Part shown: piece by piece, positions 42,447 through 50,336 of the stretch
How positions within the stretch are numbered: position 1 is the stretch's first letter
Layout: each line of letters starts with the position of its first letter
Source: an uncultured Sulfolobales archaeon
GTDB lineage: Archaea; Thermoproteota; Thermoprotei_A; Sulfolobales; NBVN01
DNA length: 64,000 bases
NCBI GenBank assembly: GCA_938017505.1
Contig: CALIKV010000006.1
Coordinates: forward strand, 114,927-178,926
Direction of reading: 5' to 3'
Position numbers and translations under genes: made by a program
The notes under the pieces: generated by a model
What the model was told of the DNA's origin: nothing
What the model saw: only the letters and a program-made list of their open reading frames with translations
The model's database searches: none

Positions 42447-42572
42447 ATGGTTTGTTATCCGAGGTGTGCCCGATGTGGGAGTGCTTTGCCGTTGCCCCTA
42501 AAAGCCGGCAATGAAGTCCCAGCTGAAGTGGAATGGATAGTAAAAGTTAAATATCCGACAACGGTTGCATAA
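42447..42572 (+). CDS. Possible 41-residue Cys-rich mini-protein (below ORF-track cutoff)
   Basis: ATG 42447 opens a 41-codon frame ending TAA 42570-42572. The product begins MVCYPRCARCGSALPLPL and has a CxxxCxxC zinc-knuckle-like group, then a short beta-like EVEWIVKVKYPTTV tail. A weak GGTAG site lies about 10 nt upstream. Only three or four cysteines are in range, so a full zinc ribbon would need a dimer. The same DNA can fold a TTGCCG/CGGCAA hairpin (42486-42511), so a non-coding explanation remains. Confidence 0.35.
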   Translation: MVCYPRCARCGSALPLPLKAGNEVPAEVEWIVKVKYPTTVA

Positions 42573-42661
42573 GCACTCACAGCCGCTTCTGAATCACTCG
42601 CTCTAGCTAAGTATCACACGTTATTAAGTGTTTTGCACTGATAATATTTCGGTGTAGTGAT

Positions 42662-43717
42662 TTGATGGAATTGGAGTTAAGGTGTTGGAGGTGTGGGACT
42701 CGACTGGGATACACGCCAGGGCTTGACAGATGTACGTCATGTGGAGAACCACTGCTTGTTGAGAGTGATTTTAGGGGGTCTCTTCAGAGGGACGGTTCTC
42801 TAGTCCCTAGGGAGTTAAGGACCGTATCACTTGGGGAGGGTCGAACACCGCTCATTAAGTCTCGGGAGGGCGTGTACCTAAAGCTGGAGTATCTCAACCC
42901 AACAGGTTCCTTCAAGGACAGGGGCGCAGCCACAGCCATTTCAGAGGCCTTAAGCAGGGGATGCTCGCTGGTTGTAGAGGATTCATCCGGCAACGCCGGT
43001 ATATCGTATTCCGCTTACGCTGGCCGCGCTGGCCTTAAGGTCAGGATCTACGTCCCTTACGACGCTCCGATTGGTAAGAGGAACATGTTGAGAGCTCTGG
43101 GTGCTGAGGTTGTTGAAGCCCCTACAAGGGATGAGGCTGCTAGGCTGGCGACCGCCGACTCTGAAGGGTGTTATGTGGGGCATCGCATAAATCCGTTCTT
43201 CCTCGAGGGCGTGAAGGACTTAGCTCTTGAGCTAAGTAGTGAGCTTAAGGATGTTGATTACGTAGTCACTCCATTATCTAGCGGCACGCTATTAATAGGT
43301 GTGTGGAAGGGGTACATGGAATTAGTGGAGGCAGGTATCTCTAAACGCGTCCCTAAGCTAGTAGCTGTTCAGGCGTGCGGGTATGAATCCCTTAGCAAGC
43401 ATTTTAGACCCATTACCAACGTTTGCAGGTCTGAGGCCGTATTGCCTGACGGGATAAGGTTAAGGGACGCTCCTCGATTACAGCACGTGGCCGAGATACT
43501 CAAGGGGGCCGAAGGCATGTATGTAGTGTTAGATGATGGGATTGTTAGGCCATATCTAAAGGAACTGTGGAGGGAGGGCGTGGTTTCGGAGCCCACGAGC
43601 GCCTACGCTTACGCTGCGGCCAGGGAATTACTTAGAGAGCACTACATATCTGGTAAGGTAGTGGCAGTGATTACTGGTAACGGGATGAAGCACGTCTCAG
43701 GTGGAATGACTATATGA
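42662..43717 (+). CDS. thrC: Threonine synthase (PLP-dependent, zinc-ribbon type)
   Basis: 351 residues. An N-terminal zinc ribbon (Cys8, Cys11, Cys24, Cys27) precedes a fold-type II PLP domain with the Schiff-base lysine in YLNPTGSFKDRGAA near 85, DSSGNAGISYSAYAGRAG near 110 and the C-terminal ITGNGMKH. It converts O-phosphohomoserine to threonine; a related PLP lyase on another phospho-amino acid cannot be excluded. The stop overlaps the MeaB-type GTPase (ATGA). Confidence 0.82.
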   Translation: MMELELRCWRCGTRLGYTPGLDRCTSCGEPLLVESDFRGSLQRDGSLVPRELRTVSLGEGRTPLIKSREGVYLKLEYLNPTGSFKDRGAATAISEALSRGCSLVVEDSSGNAGISYSAYAGRAGLKVRIYVPYDAPIGKRNMLRALGAEVVEAPTRDEAARLATADSEGCYVGHRINPFFLEGVKDLALELSSELKDVDYVVTPLSSGTLLIGVWKGYMELVEAGISKRVPKLVAVQACGYESLSKHFRPITNVCRSEAVLPDGIRLRDAPRLQHVAEILKGAEGMYVVLDDGIVRPYLKELWREGVVSEPTSAYAYAAARELLREHYISGKVVAVITGNGMKHVSGGMTI

Positions 43718-44667
43718 GCGAAGGGATTGACGCGCTGATCAACAAGGCGTTAAGCTGGGACAAGGTCTCGGTAAGTAAGCTCATAACCCTGATCGAGACC
43801 GACCCTCTCGAATCCCTTAAAGTGCTGAGCAGAATTCCTCAACGACCTAAGGGGTCACACGTCATAGGATTCACAGGCTCGGCCGGAGTTGGTAAGTCCA
43901 CGTTAATAAACGCCGTTGCGACGCTGTTAGCGCGTGATAATCGCTCAGTGGCCGTGATGGCTGTCGACCCTAAATCCCCTATAACTGGCGGAGCCGTAAT
44001 GGGCGATAGAATTAGGATGAAGGACGTCCCGAGGAATGTTTACGTGAGGTCGATGACGACGCGTGAGGAGGAGTCACTTCCCCTGAAGGCAGTTCTAACA
44101 GTCGAGCTCTTTGAACGCTTAGGCTACGATAATATAATAATCGAGACCCCTGGAGCCGGCCAATTCAGCACTAGGGTGATGAAGGCCGTTGACACCGTGG
44201 TAGTCGTTTTAATGCCTGGAGCCGGTGACGAGATCCAGGCGATTAAGGCTGGCATGATGGAGATAGGCGATATTTACGTAATTAATAAGTCAGACCTGCC
44301 TGGTGTGAACCTGACTTATAGCCAGGTTCTCTTCGCGCTGAACTCAACCACAAGGGACGGATGGATCCCGAGGATCCTGCTGACCAACGCCCTAAGTCTG
44401 GCGAGTGTGGAGCCTCTCGTGAAGGCTATTAAAGAACATCGAGAATACCTAGAGTCAAGCAAGCTCCTCACCATTAAGAGATCGGTGAGGAAATCCCTAG
44501 AACTACAGTTAATAGTTAACGAGGAGGTCGATAAGGCGGCGAGAACCATAAGCAGGCCTGAGAGCGATCTATACAAGGTGTATGAAGAATTCCTGAGCGG
44601 CGTGGGCTCTATAGAGCATCTGAGAGAGAGGATTAGGAAGGAACTCCTAAATGAACTCATTAAATAA
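43714..44667 (+). CDS. MeaB/ArgK-type G3E P-loop GTPase
   Basis: 317 residues. P-loop GFTGSAGVGKSTL near 52, switch/Walker B IIIETPGAGQFS near 140, and NKSD near 190. MeaB loads or protects adenosylcobalamin in methylmalonyl-CoA mutase. TPGAGQ replaces the usual TVGVGQ, and no mutase subunit is in the window. It is translationally coupled to threonine synthase, an unexpected partner. The helical C-terminal dimerisation arm (residues 255-317) is present. Confidence 0.85.
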   Translation: MSEGIDALINKALSWDKVSVSKLITLIETDPLESLKVLSRIPQRPKGSHVIGFTGSAGVGKSTLINAVATLLARDNRSVAVMAVDPKSPITGGAVMGDRIRMKDVPRNVYVRSMTTREEESLPLKAVLTVELFERLGYDNIIIETPGAGQFSTRVMKAVDTVVVVLMPGAGDEIQAIKAGMMEIGDIYVINKSDLPGVNLTYSQVLFALNSTTRDGWIPRILLTNALSLASVEPLVKAIKEHREYLESSKLLTIKRSVRKSLELQLIVNEEVDKAARTISRPESDLYKVYEEFLSGVGSIEHLRERIRKELLNELIK

Positions 44668-44679
44668 CATTAATATTCT

Positions 44680-44699
44680 TTGCTTTGTTCTATTGTTTT
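44680..44699 (+). terminator. T-rich tract between the MeaB-type gene and tRNA-Pro
   Basis: TTTGCTTTGTTCTATTGTTT directly follows the GTPase gene and fits an oligo-T archaeal terminator. It also forms the immediate 5' flank of tRNA-Pro. Confidence 0.4.
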
Positions 44700-44701
44700 G
44701 A

Positions 44702-44778
44702 GGGGCCGTAGTTTAGCTTGGTAGAATGCGGGGCTTGGGTCCCCGTGGTCCGGGGTTCAAATCCCCGCGGCCCCACCA
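44702..44778 (+). tRNA. tRNA-Pro (anticodon TGG), CCA encoded
   Basis: Full cloverleaf: acceptor GGGGCCG/CGGCCCC, anticodon stem CGGGG/CCCCG around loop CTTGGGT (anticodon TGG), T-arm CGGGG TTCAAAT CCCCG, discriminator A at 44775 and encoded CCA at 44776-44778. There is no intron at 37/38. It stands alone between the MeaB-type gene and the convergent MFS transporter. Confidence 0.97.
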
Positions 44779-44797
44779 AATAAACTTCAAGGCTATC

Positions 44798-46003
44798 CTA
44801 TCTCAGGGTTTCGCGAGTCTGGGTCGCTGCCAGGATGGCCCCTACTAGAGATGCCGCTAAGTGTATGATGATTGAATTGCATGAGTTGGTCATAGATGCT
44901 ACTGTCTGGAGCACTGCCGTGCCGGAGAACAGGAAGGTGTTGAACAGAGCTATGGCTGTTGCTGAGTATTCCGCGGCGTAGCTCTCCTTAGCCATGGGTG
45001 GCACCACTGTGTGGAGGCCGGCCGCTATCCCCAGGAGGACCAGAGATATGGCCGTGGTGGTTATGTTGAGTGTTAGCGTTGAGTAAAGCATGAGGGTCCA
45101 TGATGACGCTGAAGTAACGGACGCCGCCAGTAATAACGGTTTCCTTCTTCTTAACACTTTATCGCTTAAGAAACCTGCTATCGGGGTTGTTAACGTGAAG
45201 ATCAGCGCCAGGAGCATTAGGTATTGGCTAGCTACCTCTATGCTCATCCCTAAGGTCTCACTTAAGTGCTTCTGACCCCACGAGGACTGGTAAGCTAGCG
45301 TAACCCCGTAAATGCCTAGGGACGCTATTCCGAGACCCCGGATGTGCGGATCCTTGATCAAAACCTTGAGGTACCTCACCGTGCCTCTAAGCCCGTCAAC
45401 CCGATCCCTGGATCCATGATCCTTGGAGAGGGTGAAGATGCACGCGGCCGTCGCAAACGTGAGTGTCGCCAGAACTAATAAAGTCGTTCTAGAGCCTACA
45501 GTGTTTAAAGCCACCCTCAAAGGGTACGTGGCTATCAACGTGCTCAAGTTACCTAACACGAGCGCGTATGAAGTCAACCTCCCCTGATGTTCCCTGCTGT
45601 AAGCAAGTGATGAGGCTCTCTGATAAGCTAGGAAAGCCACTGCAGCTGAGAACCCCACCAGAACCCTCCCTAGAATCAGAGTAACTGGACTCATTAAAGA
45701 CATCAGCAAGGCCCCGGCACCCATAATGACGGCGAACAGAGCCCCGATCCTCTTGATACCGAAGGCATCGGTCAGCGCCCCCACGAAAAGCTGCGCTATA
45801 GTGTATGAGTAGAAATAAGACGAGGATAGGAAGGCTAGGAACACATCCGGGTTAACGCCATATAGTAAAGCCACATAGTCGATCTCAACCTTCATGACCC
45901 CGGTCATCACCCTGTGAAAATACACTACCATGTAGAACAGCAGGAGAGTGATTATTAATGGTTGCATCCCAAAACCTGAGGACCTCTGAAACCGTCTACC
46001 CAA
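44798..46003 (-). CDS. Major facilitator superfamily transporter
   Basis: 401 residues with about 12 membrane segments and a basic first cytoplasmic loop region. A loop motif near residue 80 (GALTDAFGIKRIGALFA) matches the MFS signature between helices 2 and 3, and its counterpart in the second half is GFLSDKVLRRRKPLLLA near 270. The substrate is unknown. The gene is preceded on the minus strand by a palindromic TATA element at 46035-46049. Confidence 0.87.
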   Translation of the reverse strand: MGRRFQRSSGFGMQPLIITLLLFYMVVYFHRVMTGVMKVEIDYVALLYGVNPDVFLAFLSSSYFYSYTIAQLFVGALTDAFGIKRIGALFAVIMGAGALLMSLMSPVTLILGRVLVGFSAAVAFLAYQRASSLAYSREHQGRLTSYALVLGNLSTLIATYPLRVALNTVGSRTTLLVLATLTFATAACIFTLSKDHGSRDRVDGLRGTVRYLKVLIKDPHIRGLGIASLGIYGVTLAYQSSWGQKHLSETLGMSIEVASQYLMLLALIFTLTTPIAGFLSDKVLRRRKPLLLAASVTSASSWTLMLYSTLTLNITTTAISLVLLGIAAGLHTVVPPMAKESYAAEYSATAIALFNTFLFSGTAVLQTVASMTNSCNSIIIHLAASLVGAILAATQTRETLR

Positions 46004-46034
46004 CCCTCACTACCGAACTAAACTGCTACCTCTT

Positions 46035-46049
46035 AGCCTTAATAAGGCT
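46035..46049 (-). promoter_or_regulatory. Palindromic TATA element of the MFS gene
   Basis: AGCCTTA and TAAGGCT around a central A form a perfect 15-bp palindrome. It is 32-46 bp upstream of the MFS start. Being symmetric, it could also fire towards the candidate RNA on the plus strand. Confidence 0.5.
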
Positions 46050-46084
46050 CGCTTAACTGTTCGCATGTGGTTATAGGGAGAATG

Positions 46085-46153
46085 AAGACTGCTTCATGAA
46101 GCCTCTTAGCTTGCTTGAGGGAGACAAGCTTCCGAGGACGGGCTAAAAGAACA
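46085..46153 (+). ncRNA. Candidate H/ACA-like guide RNA with K-loop
   Basis: Stem AGCTTG/CAAGCT (46108-46130) closes a loop that reads 3-nt bulge CTT, GA, GGGA, GA, which is the layout of an L7Ae-binding K-loop. Below it, CCTC/GAGG pairs across a small internal loop. The trinucleotide ACA at 46151-46153 begins 14 nt after the base of this stem (46137), the spacing expected for H/ACA guides. The lower stem is not obvious, as in truncated crenarchaeal H/ACA-like RNAs. The exact 5' end is uncertain. Confidence 0.4.
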
Positions 46154-46281
46154 TTAAGGCAGACAACCGAACATAAGAACAACATAACCAAATAAAGGTC
46201 GAAGTCCTCAAAGACCGCTCCGAAAATAGCTACAAAACAAACCTACGTGAAATCTGAAAACAGCTACACGGGGCAGAACAG

Positions 46282-46290
46282 TTTTTAAGG
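46282..46290 (+). promoter_or_regulatory. TATA box of the tRNA-Met/tRNA-Gln pair
   Basis: TTTTTAAGG is centred 28 bp before the first base of tRNA-Met, exactly archaeal promoter spacing. Confidence 0.6.
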
Positions 46291-46313
46291 CCGATTATGT
46301 AGTAGTTTATTGG

Positions 46314-46404
46314 GCCGCCGTAGCTCAGCCGGGTAGAGCGCCGGACTCATACGGTCGTCTGAGACATCCGGAGATCCGGGGTTCGAATCCCCGCGGCGGC
46401 ACCA
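46314..46404 (+). tRNA. tRNA-Met (CAT) with 14-nt intron, CCA encoded
   Basis: Acceptor GCCGCCG/CGGCGGC, anticodon stem CCGGA/TCCGG, T-arm CGGGG TTCGAAT CCCCG, discriminator A 46401 and CCA 46402-46404. An intron of 14 nt (46352-46365, CGGTCGTCTGAGAC) lies at the canonical 37/38 site. It forms a bulge-helix-bulge: central helix CTCA/TGAG, bulges TAC and ACA, cut after TA and after AC. The body looks like elongator tRNA-Met rather than initiator; tRNA-Ile2 with modified CAU cannot be excluded. Confidence 0.92.
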
Positions 46405-46408
46405 ACGT

Positions 46409-46499
46409 AGCCGGGTCGTCTAGCGGCCAAGGATGCGGGGCTCTGGTCCTATGGGGGAGTGCCCCCGTGACCGGGGTTCGAATCCCCGCCCGGCTACCA
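46409..46499 (+). tRNA. tRNA-Gln (CTG) with 15-nt intron, CCA encoded
   Basis: Acceptor AGCCGGG/CCCGGCT, anticodon stem CGGGG/CCCCG with 32-37 CTCTGG, variable TGAC, T-arm CGGGG TTCGAAT CCCCG, A 46496 and CCA 46497-46499. A 15-nt intron (46447-46461, TCCTATGGGGGAGTG) sits at 37/38. Its bulge-helix-bulge has central helix CTCT/GGAG with one G-U pair, and bulges GGT and TGC. Only 4 nt separate it from tRNA-Met, so both are cut from one transcript. Confidence 0.93.
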
Positions 46500-46775
46500 C
46501 TCGATCGCACTTCAACATCGGTGCTAAAGGAGCTCAGATCTGGTGTGGACTTATTTATTGCCGTCAACGAATACTGGGCGTAAACAGTTTAAACAGATCC
46601 TGGCTCCTATACCTCGCCAGCGGTTTCAGGATGGAAAGGTCGATGATAGGTTGACGGTGAGGTGCGGGGGCAATCCCCGCACTCTAGAAGCACAGCTCCC
46701 TATGAATGAAGAGAGGAAGGGACTACAAGACTACGTAGCTCAGAACCATGTAGGTAGTTCCTTCTTATACAGGGA
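46500..46775. other. 276-bp intergenic region after tRNA-Gln
   Basis: A strong hairpin lies at 46661-46684: GAG-G-TGCGGGG pairs with CCCCGCA-CTC around GGCAAT-type loop, with one bulged G. Overlapping plus-strand ORFs of 73 and 100 aa in the track have no recognisable content. I see no gene here. Confidence 0.4.
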
Positions 46776-47111
46776 TCACTGGCTCGTCTTCAGTATCTTG
46801 TCTCTGAGTTCCTGGATTAGAATGGCCTTGAGCTCATACTTGTGAAGCCTCGTCAGGTGTAGGTACATCCCCCTCTTTGTGAAGGGGCCCTTCCCGCAGA
46901 TATTGCAGTAGAGTGAGGCTCCTTCAACCCTGGCGATTTCCTTAGCCACGGACTCTATCGCATCCAGAGAGGCTTTAGCTATTGAGGAACCTGTTATTAT
47001 CTTGAGTTTGTTGAAGTCGATGCCCCTATTAGATGCTCTCCTAGCTAGGAAATCTAACAACCTCTCTGAGAGAGGGTCGAGCTTAGTTAAGTTAAGACCC
47101 ACTAAGACCAC
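46776..47111 (-). CDS. Single C2H2 zinc-finger protein
   Basis: 111 residues: an N-terminal helical region (ERLLDFLARRASNRGIDFNKL) then YCNICGKGPFTKRGMYLHLTRLHKYEL, a classic C2H2 finger with Cys-x2-Cys and His-x4-His, and a helical tail (LIQELRDKILKT). Crenarchaea encode several such single-finger proteins of unknown role; DNA or protein binding is likely. The start overlaps the end of the upstream unknown gene by 20 bp. Confidence 0.65.
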   Translation of the reverse strand: MVLVGLNLTKLDPLSERLLDFLARRASNRGIDFNKLKIITGSSIAKASLDAIESVAKEIARVEGASLYCNICGKGPFTKRGMYLHLTRLHKYELKAILIQELRDKILKTSQ

Positions 47112-47604
47112 CTGTGCAGACCGCCAAAGCCGTCGCTATCAACTGGAGGACTAAGGCAGGCTCCGAATCGCTAGCAAGCTCCCTAATCACCTGAGTCTTA
47201 CTTACGTCGACCCCTATTAACCTAGTGAATCTGTTAAGCAATTCCATAGCTTCCTCTTTACTAACCCCACCTTTATCAAGCCTCCTCCTCATGTCAAGGG
47301 CATCTGTCAAAACCTTGATCAACTCTGAATCACTATACTCTAAATCCCACAGCTTCCTCCCATAGGTGCTCAGCTCATACGCCAAACCATTGACGTAGAC
47401 GCCGGTGCCCAGCCTCATCACGAGCTCGCCTGACAGCGTTTTAACGAGTGGCATCAACTCACGGGCAATGTCCTCGTAACCTAAACGCTTAGTAGCTACG
47501 AGCATTGAGGCGGACAGGGTGAAGCTCTCGGCGATGAAGTCCTCCTGATCGCACACCTCCTCAACACCCTCGCGGCTTCTAGACAGAGACTCCGCCAAGA
47601 ACAA
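47092..47604 (-). CDS. Hypothetical helical protein paired with the zinc-finger gene
   Basis: 170 residues, almost entirely helical by composition, without a recognised motif. A region of short helices around GGVSKEEAMELLNRFTRLIGVD and an Ala/Leu-rich end (LVLQLIATALAVCTGG) are visible. The 20-bp overlap with the downstream C2H2 gene shows translational coupling and suggests a joint function. Not a membrane protein by my reading. Confidence 0.55.
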   Translation of the reverse strand: MFLAESLSRSREGVEEVCDQEDFIAESFTLSASMLVATKRLGYEDIARELMPLVKTLSGELVMRLGTGVYVNGLAYELSTYGRKLWDLEYSDSELIKVLTDALDMRRRLDKGGVSKEEAMELLNRFTRLIGVDVSKTQVIRELASDSEPALVLQLIATALAVCTGGLSGS

Positions 47605-47719
47605 CCCCTATATGAATCTAAACATAACACAGCGATTTAATTCGTGGTATAAGTAAGACCGACCAGAGACCTCCACGCCTTAGTTAGCGTATTATTAAGG
47701 CGTATTAATTCAGCACAAC

Positions 47720-47738
47720 GTATTACTAAAGGTAATAC
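47720..47738. repeat. Inverted repeat GTATTAC/GTAATAC
   Basis: Seven-bp arms with a TAAAG loop in the region between the protease 3' end and the 5' end of the unknown minus-strand gene. A second hairpin, CTACCT/AGGTAG with GAA loop, is at 47772-47786. They could be a terminator of the protease mRNA or regulatory sites of the next operon. Confidence 0.35.
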
Positions 47739-47852
47739 CTCGACGCCGTGAGGTCACACGAAACTAGGCCTCTACCTGAAAGGTAGGTGCTTTAAGTCAT
47801 ATAGTTTGGGAGAATGGAAAGACTAGAGCCTGCTTTTTATTAAAAGTAAAGT

Positions 47853-49337
47853 TTAATTAAAATTTTCTATTGCTAGGTCTGCTTGAATCAACCCGCTACC
47901 TACAGCGTCATCACTCCATTCAAACTTTACGAATCCCCCGCTGCTGGGGTCGAGGACGTAAGCTTCATACCAATCTATCTTAAACGTTGATTTTTCAAGC
48001 AATTCCTCCGCTTCCGCTTGGCCTAGATCTACGTCTCCGTCCTCTAGATCTAACTGTAGGACTAGAGCGAGCACGCCACTAACGTGCGGTGTAGCCATTG
48101 ACGTCCCTCCGAGGTAGTAGTACTGCCCAGGCACTCCCTCCGCCCAGTACGGTGGGTGTGCAGCGCCATAGGGCGTGTAAGGCCCTACGACCCAGCTACC
48201 CGGGGCTAGAACGTCTAGATCCTGACCATCCTTTTGCCTTCCGCTGAAGTCAGTGACATACACTTCACCCTTCAAGCCCTCTCCCTCAGGCACGTCCGCA
48301 AATCGCCACCACCCGGGAACAATCCATTCGCCAGTCCAGCCAACCGCGCCAACGGAGATCACGGGTCCGTAGGCGCCTGGGTAATCCATCCCTAGATCGC
48401 CTCTGTTCCCAGCGGCTGCAACTACGAATACCCCCTGCTCTATGGCGTAATCTATAGCTGCTTTCTCCAGGGGGGATAGGGAGGGCCCGCCGAGGCTCAT
48501 ACTTATTATGATCGGGTTTACAACTCCCTTAGGCTCTAGAATGTCCCCGTTGCTCTCTTTCTCCAGAAGATATAGGTTGGCGATGTAATATATGCCAGCC
48601 GCAACATCTGTTGAGAATCCCCAGCCATAGTTGCTCAACACTTTGACAGGCACTATTTTAACGCCAGGTGCCACCCCATCCACTTTGAGTCCGTAGAGGC
48701 TGAAGCCTATGAGGGTGCTGATCACGTGCATCCCGTGGCCGTTGGTGTCAGCTTTCCAAGCGTTCATGTTGTTCACGTTACCTGTAACCCAGTACGCGGT
48801 CGCCATAGCTCCGAGGAATGCCGCGGCGTGCTCCACATCTATGTTATCCTCTTGGAAGTAATTCCTCCACTGAGGTTCGAGTCCTGTGTCAAGTACCGCA
48901 ACGTAGACTCCACTGCCGTCTAAACCTCCCTCATGTACTGTAGGCACGTTGATCAAGTCTAGATTCCATGTCAGGGTGGTCGAATGCGATCCGCAACTAC
49001 CCGGCAAGATTTCTGAGACCCCCTCAACCTTAACTGCCAATCCTATCTCCCTCACACCGTCAAGCCTTCTCAAGTCATCTAGCCTATTGGTCTTCACAGA
49101 TACTGCCAATCCATTGATCTCGTTGAGGCGATAAATCACGTTACCTCCCAACGACGATATCTTAGCGAGATCTTCTCGATTTATAGGTCTGTCAAAGATC
49201 ACCTCTACAATAACATGACCTCTATCGTTAGTAGTGGGCTTAGCGGCTAGAGTCACTACCGTCGAGGAAGCGCTAATAACTAACACGACGAACATTAACG
49301 CCATTAACTTAAGTTGGGGAACTAACTTCACATCCAT
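47853..49337 (-). CDS. Secreted subtilisin-like serine protease (S8)
   Basis: 494 residues. A signal peptide (LMALMFVVLVISASSTVVTLA) is followed by an I9-type propeptide (about 40-105) and the catalytic domain: Asp150 (VAVLDTGLE), His201 (GHGMHVIST), oxyanion Asn311 (AAAGNRG) and Ser413 (GGTSMATPHVSG). The usual GHGTH is GHGMH here. With all catalytic residues intact it should be an active extracellular or S-layer-associated peptidase; no membrane anchor is seen at the C-terminus. TATA-like ATATTTAAG is near 49350. Confidence 0.9.
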   Translation of the reverse strand: MDVKLVPQLKLMALMFVVLVISASSTVVTLAAKPTTNDRGHVIVEVIFDRPINREDLAKISSLGGNVIYRLNEINGLAVSVKTNRLDDLRRLDGVREIGLAVKVEGVSEILPGSCGSHSTTLTWNLDLINVPTVHEGGLDGSGVYVAVLDTGLEPQWRNYFQEDNIDVEHAAAFLGAMATAYWVTGNVNNMNAWKADTNGHGMHVISTLIGFSLYGLKVDGVAPGVKIVPVKVLSNYGWGFSTDVAAGIYYIANLYLLEKESNGDILEPKGVVNPIIISMSLGGPSLSPLEKAAIDYAIEQGVFVVAAAGNRGDLGMDYPGAYGPVISVGAVGWTGEWIVPGWWRFADVPEGEGLKGEVYVTDFSGRQKDGQDLDVLAPGSWVVGPYTPYGAAHPPYWAEGVPGQYYYLGGTSMATPHVSGVLALVLQLDLEDGDVDLGQAEAEELLEKSTFKIDWYEAYVLDPSSGGFVKFEWSDDAVGSGLIQADLAIENFN

Positions 49338-49474
49338 TTTTACACCTAGATATTTAAGACAACCAAGTATTTAAGGTGATTTACTCAACCAGTTTAGTTA
49401 GCGAATTCATCGAATCCTAAACGAGAGACCGAATCGGTCTCATTTAGGCGCCTGTTGAGCTGCAGTGTGTTAGT

Positions 49475-50221
49475 TCACTGTTGTGGTGTTCGGAAGTCGT
49501 TCAACGTTTTCTTAAGCGGAAACTCTATTTGAGTAATGCTCTTTCGAGCCGGTAGAGAGACGTTGTAGATCCTGATGTTCCCTAGGGTTGCCTCGATGAC
49601 TCTGGCGTTGTGTGCGTGGGCATGAATTACTAACTCCGGCCTCGTTTCCTTAATCATCCTCTCCATCAACTGAGATCCCATGAAAGGATACACCCTCTCA
49701 GGCTCCCCTTTAACAGTTAGGAACGCCGGCGCGTAGTGAGTGACTAAGACAACTACGTCAGCGTGTTTCCTAGCCTCACTTAAGAGCTCCTTTATTATCC
49801 TAGGTCTCTCAGCGTACACTAACCTGAGCCCCGGCTTATTCCTTCTCTGCCAATACGTCAACCTATCTAACGAGCCTCGAGACCCCACGAAAGCTGTTTT
49901 AACCCCTCTAACCTCCAGAATACACATAGAGTCATTTAACCACATTAACTCAGGGTACCTGCTCATGAACACATCCTCGTACTCATGATACTCCTCATTA
50001 CCGAAGATCGAGATTATCGGCGTACTAGGGAACTTAGTCTTCACCTCATTAACTACCACATCCAGATCGTCAGCCCTGCCCTCATCAACCATATCCCCCG
50101 CGAAAACGCAGACGTCCGGCTTGAAGGAAACCATAGATCTGAGCGAAGCCTGGAAGATCTGGAAGTATCTCTTCCCATGCACGTCTCCCACAGCACATAT
50201 CCTCACAGAGGACATTCCCAC
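49475..50221 (-). CDS. Calcineurin-like metallophosphoesterase
   Basis: 248 residues with the ordered motifs GDVHGKR (12-18), AGDMVDEG near 41, FGNEEYHEYE near 73, THYAP near 155 and HAHAHN near 205. The GNEE in place of GNHD resembles a subgroup of archaeal phosphoesterases. Candidate substrates are phosphodiesters of nucleotides or lipids; nothing in the neighbourhood narrows this. It is divergent from the small zinc-ribbon gene at 50337. Confidence 0.82.
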   Translation of the reverse strand: MGMSSVRICAVGDVHGKRYFQIFQASLRSMVSFKPDVCVFAGDMVDEGRADDLDVVVNEVKTKFPSTPIISIFGNEEYHEYEDVFMSRYPELMWLNDSMCILEVRGVKTAFVGSRGSLDRLTYWQRRNKPGLRLVYAERPRIIKELLSEARKHADVVVLVTHYAPAFLTVKGEPERVYPFMGSQLMERMIKETRPELVIHAHAHNARVIEATLGNIRIYNVSLPARKSITQIEFPLKKTLNDFRTPQQ

Positions 50222-50336
50222 ACCACCTAATTCTACGCATCAAACATTATTATAATATTGAGTTATCACGTGTTGGCGTCCTCGTTGAATACAATCCTTA
50301 TTAACCGTATCCACAAGTATATGGGAGGTGGTTAGG

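Larger units (their letters stand above)
46004..46313. other. 310-bp intergenic region before the tRNA pair
   Basis: No ORF is supported. From left to right it holds the palindromic promoter of the MFS gene, a candidate K-loop/ACA RNA (about 46085-46153), an A-rich stretch without visible structure, and the TATA box of the tRNA pair (46282-46290). Confidence 0.5.

Noticed and set aside
46543-46845. 100-aa plus-strand ORF after tRNA-Gln
   Set aside because: It uses a GTG just after a tRNA without a ribosome site, overlaps the C2H2 gene on the other strand and has no recognisable motif.
47701-47738. CRISPR-like repeats (GCGTATTA copies and GTATTAC/GTAATAC)
   Set aside because: Units are too short and irregular, with no spacer pattern.
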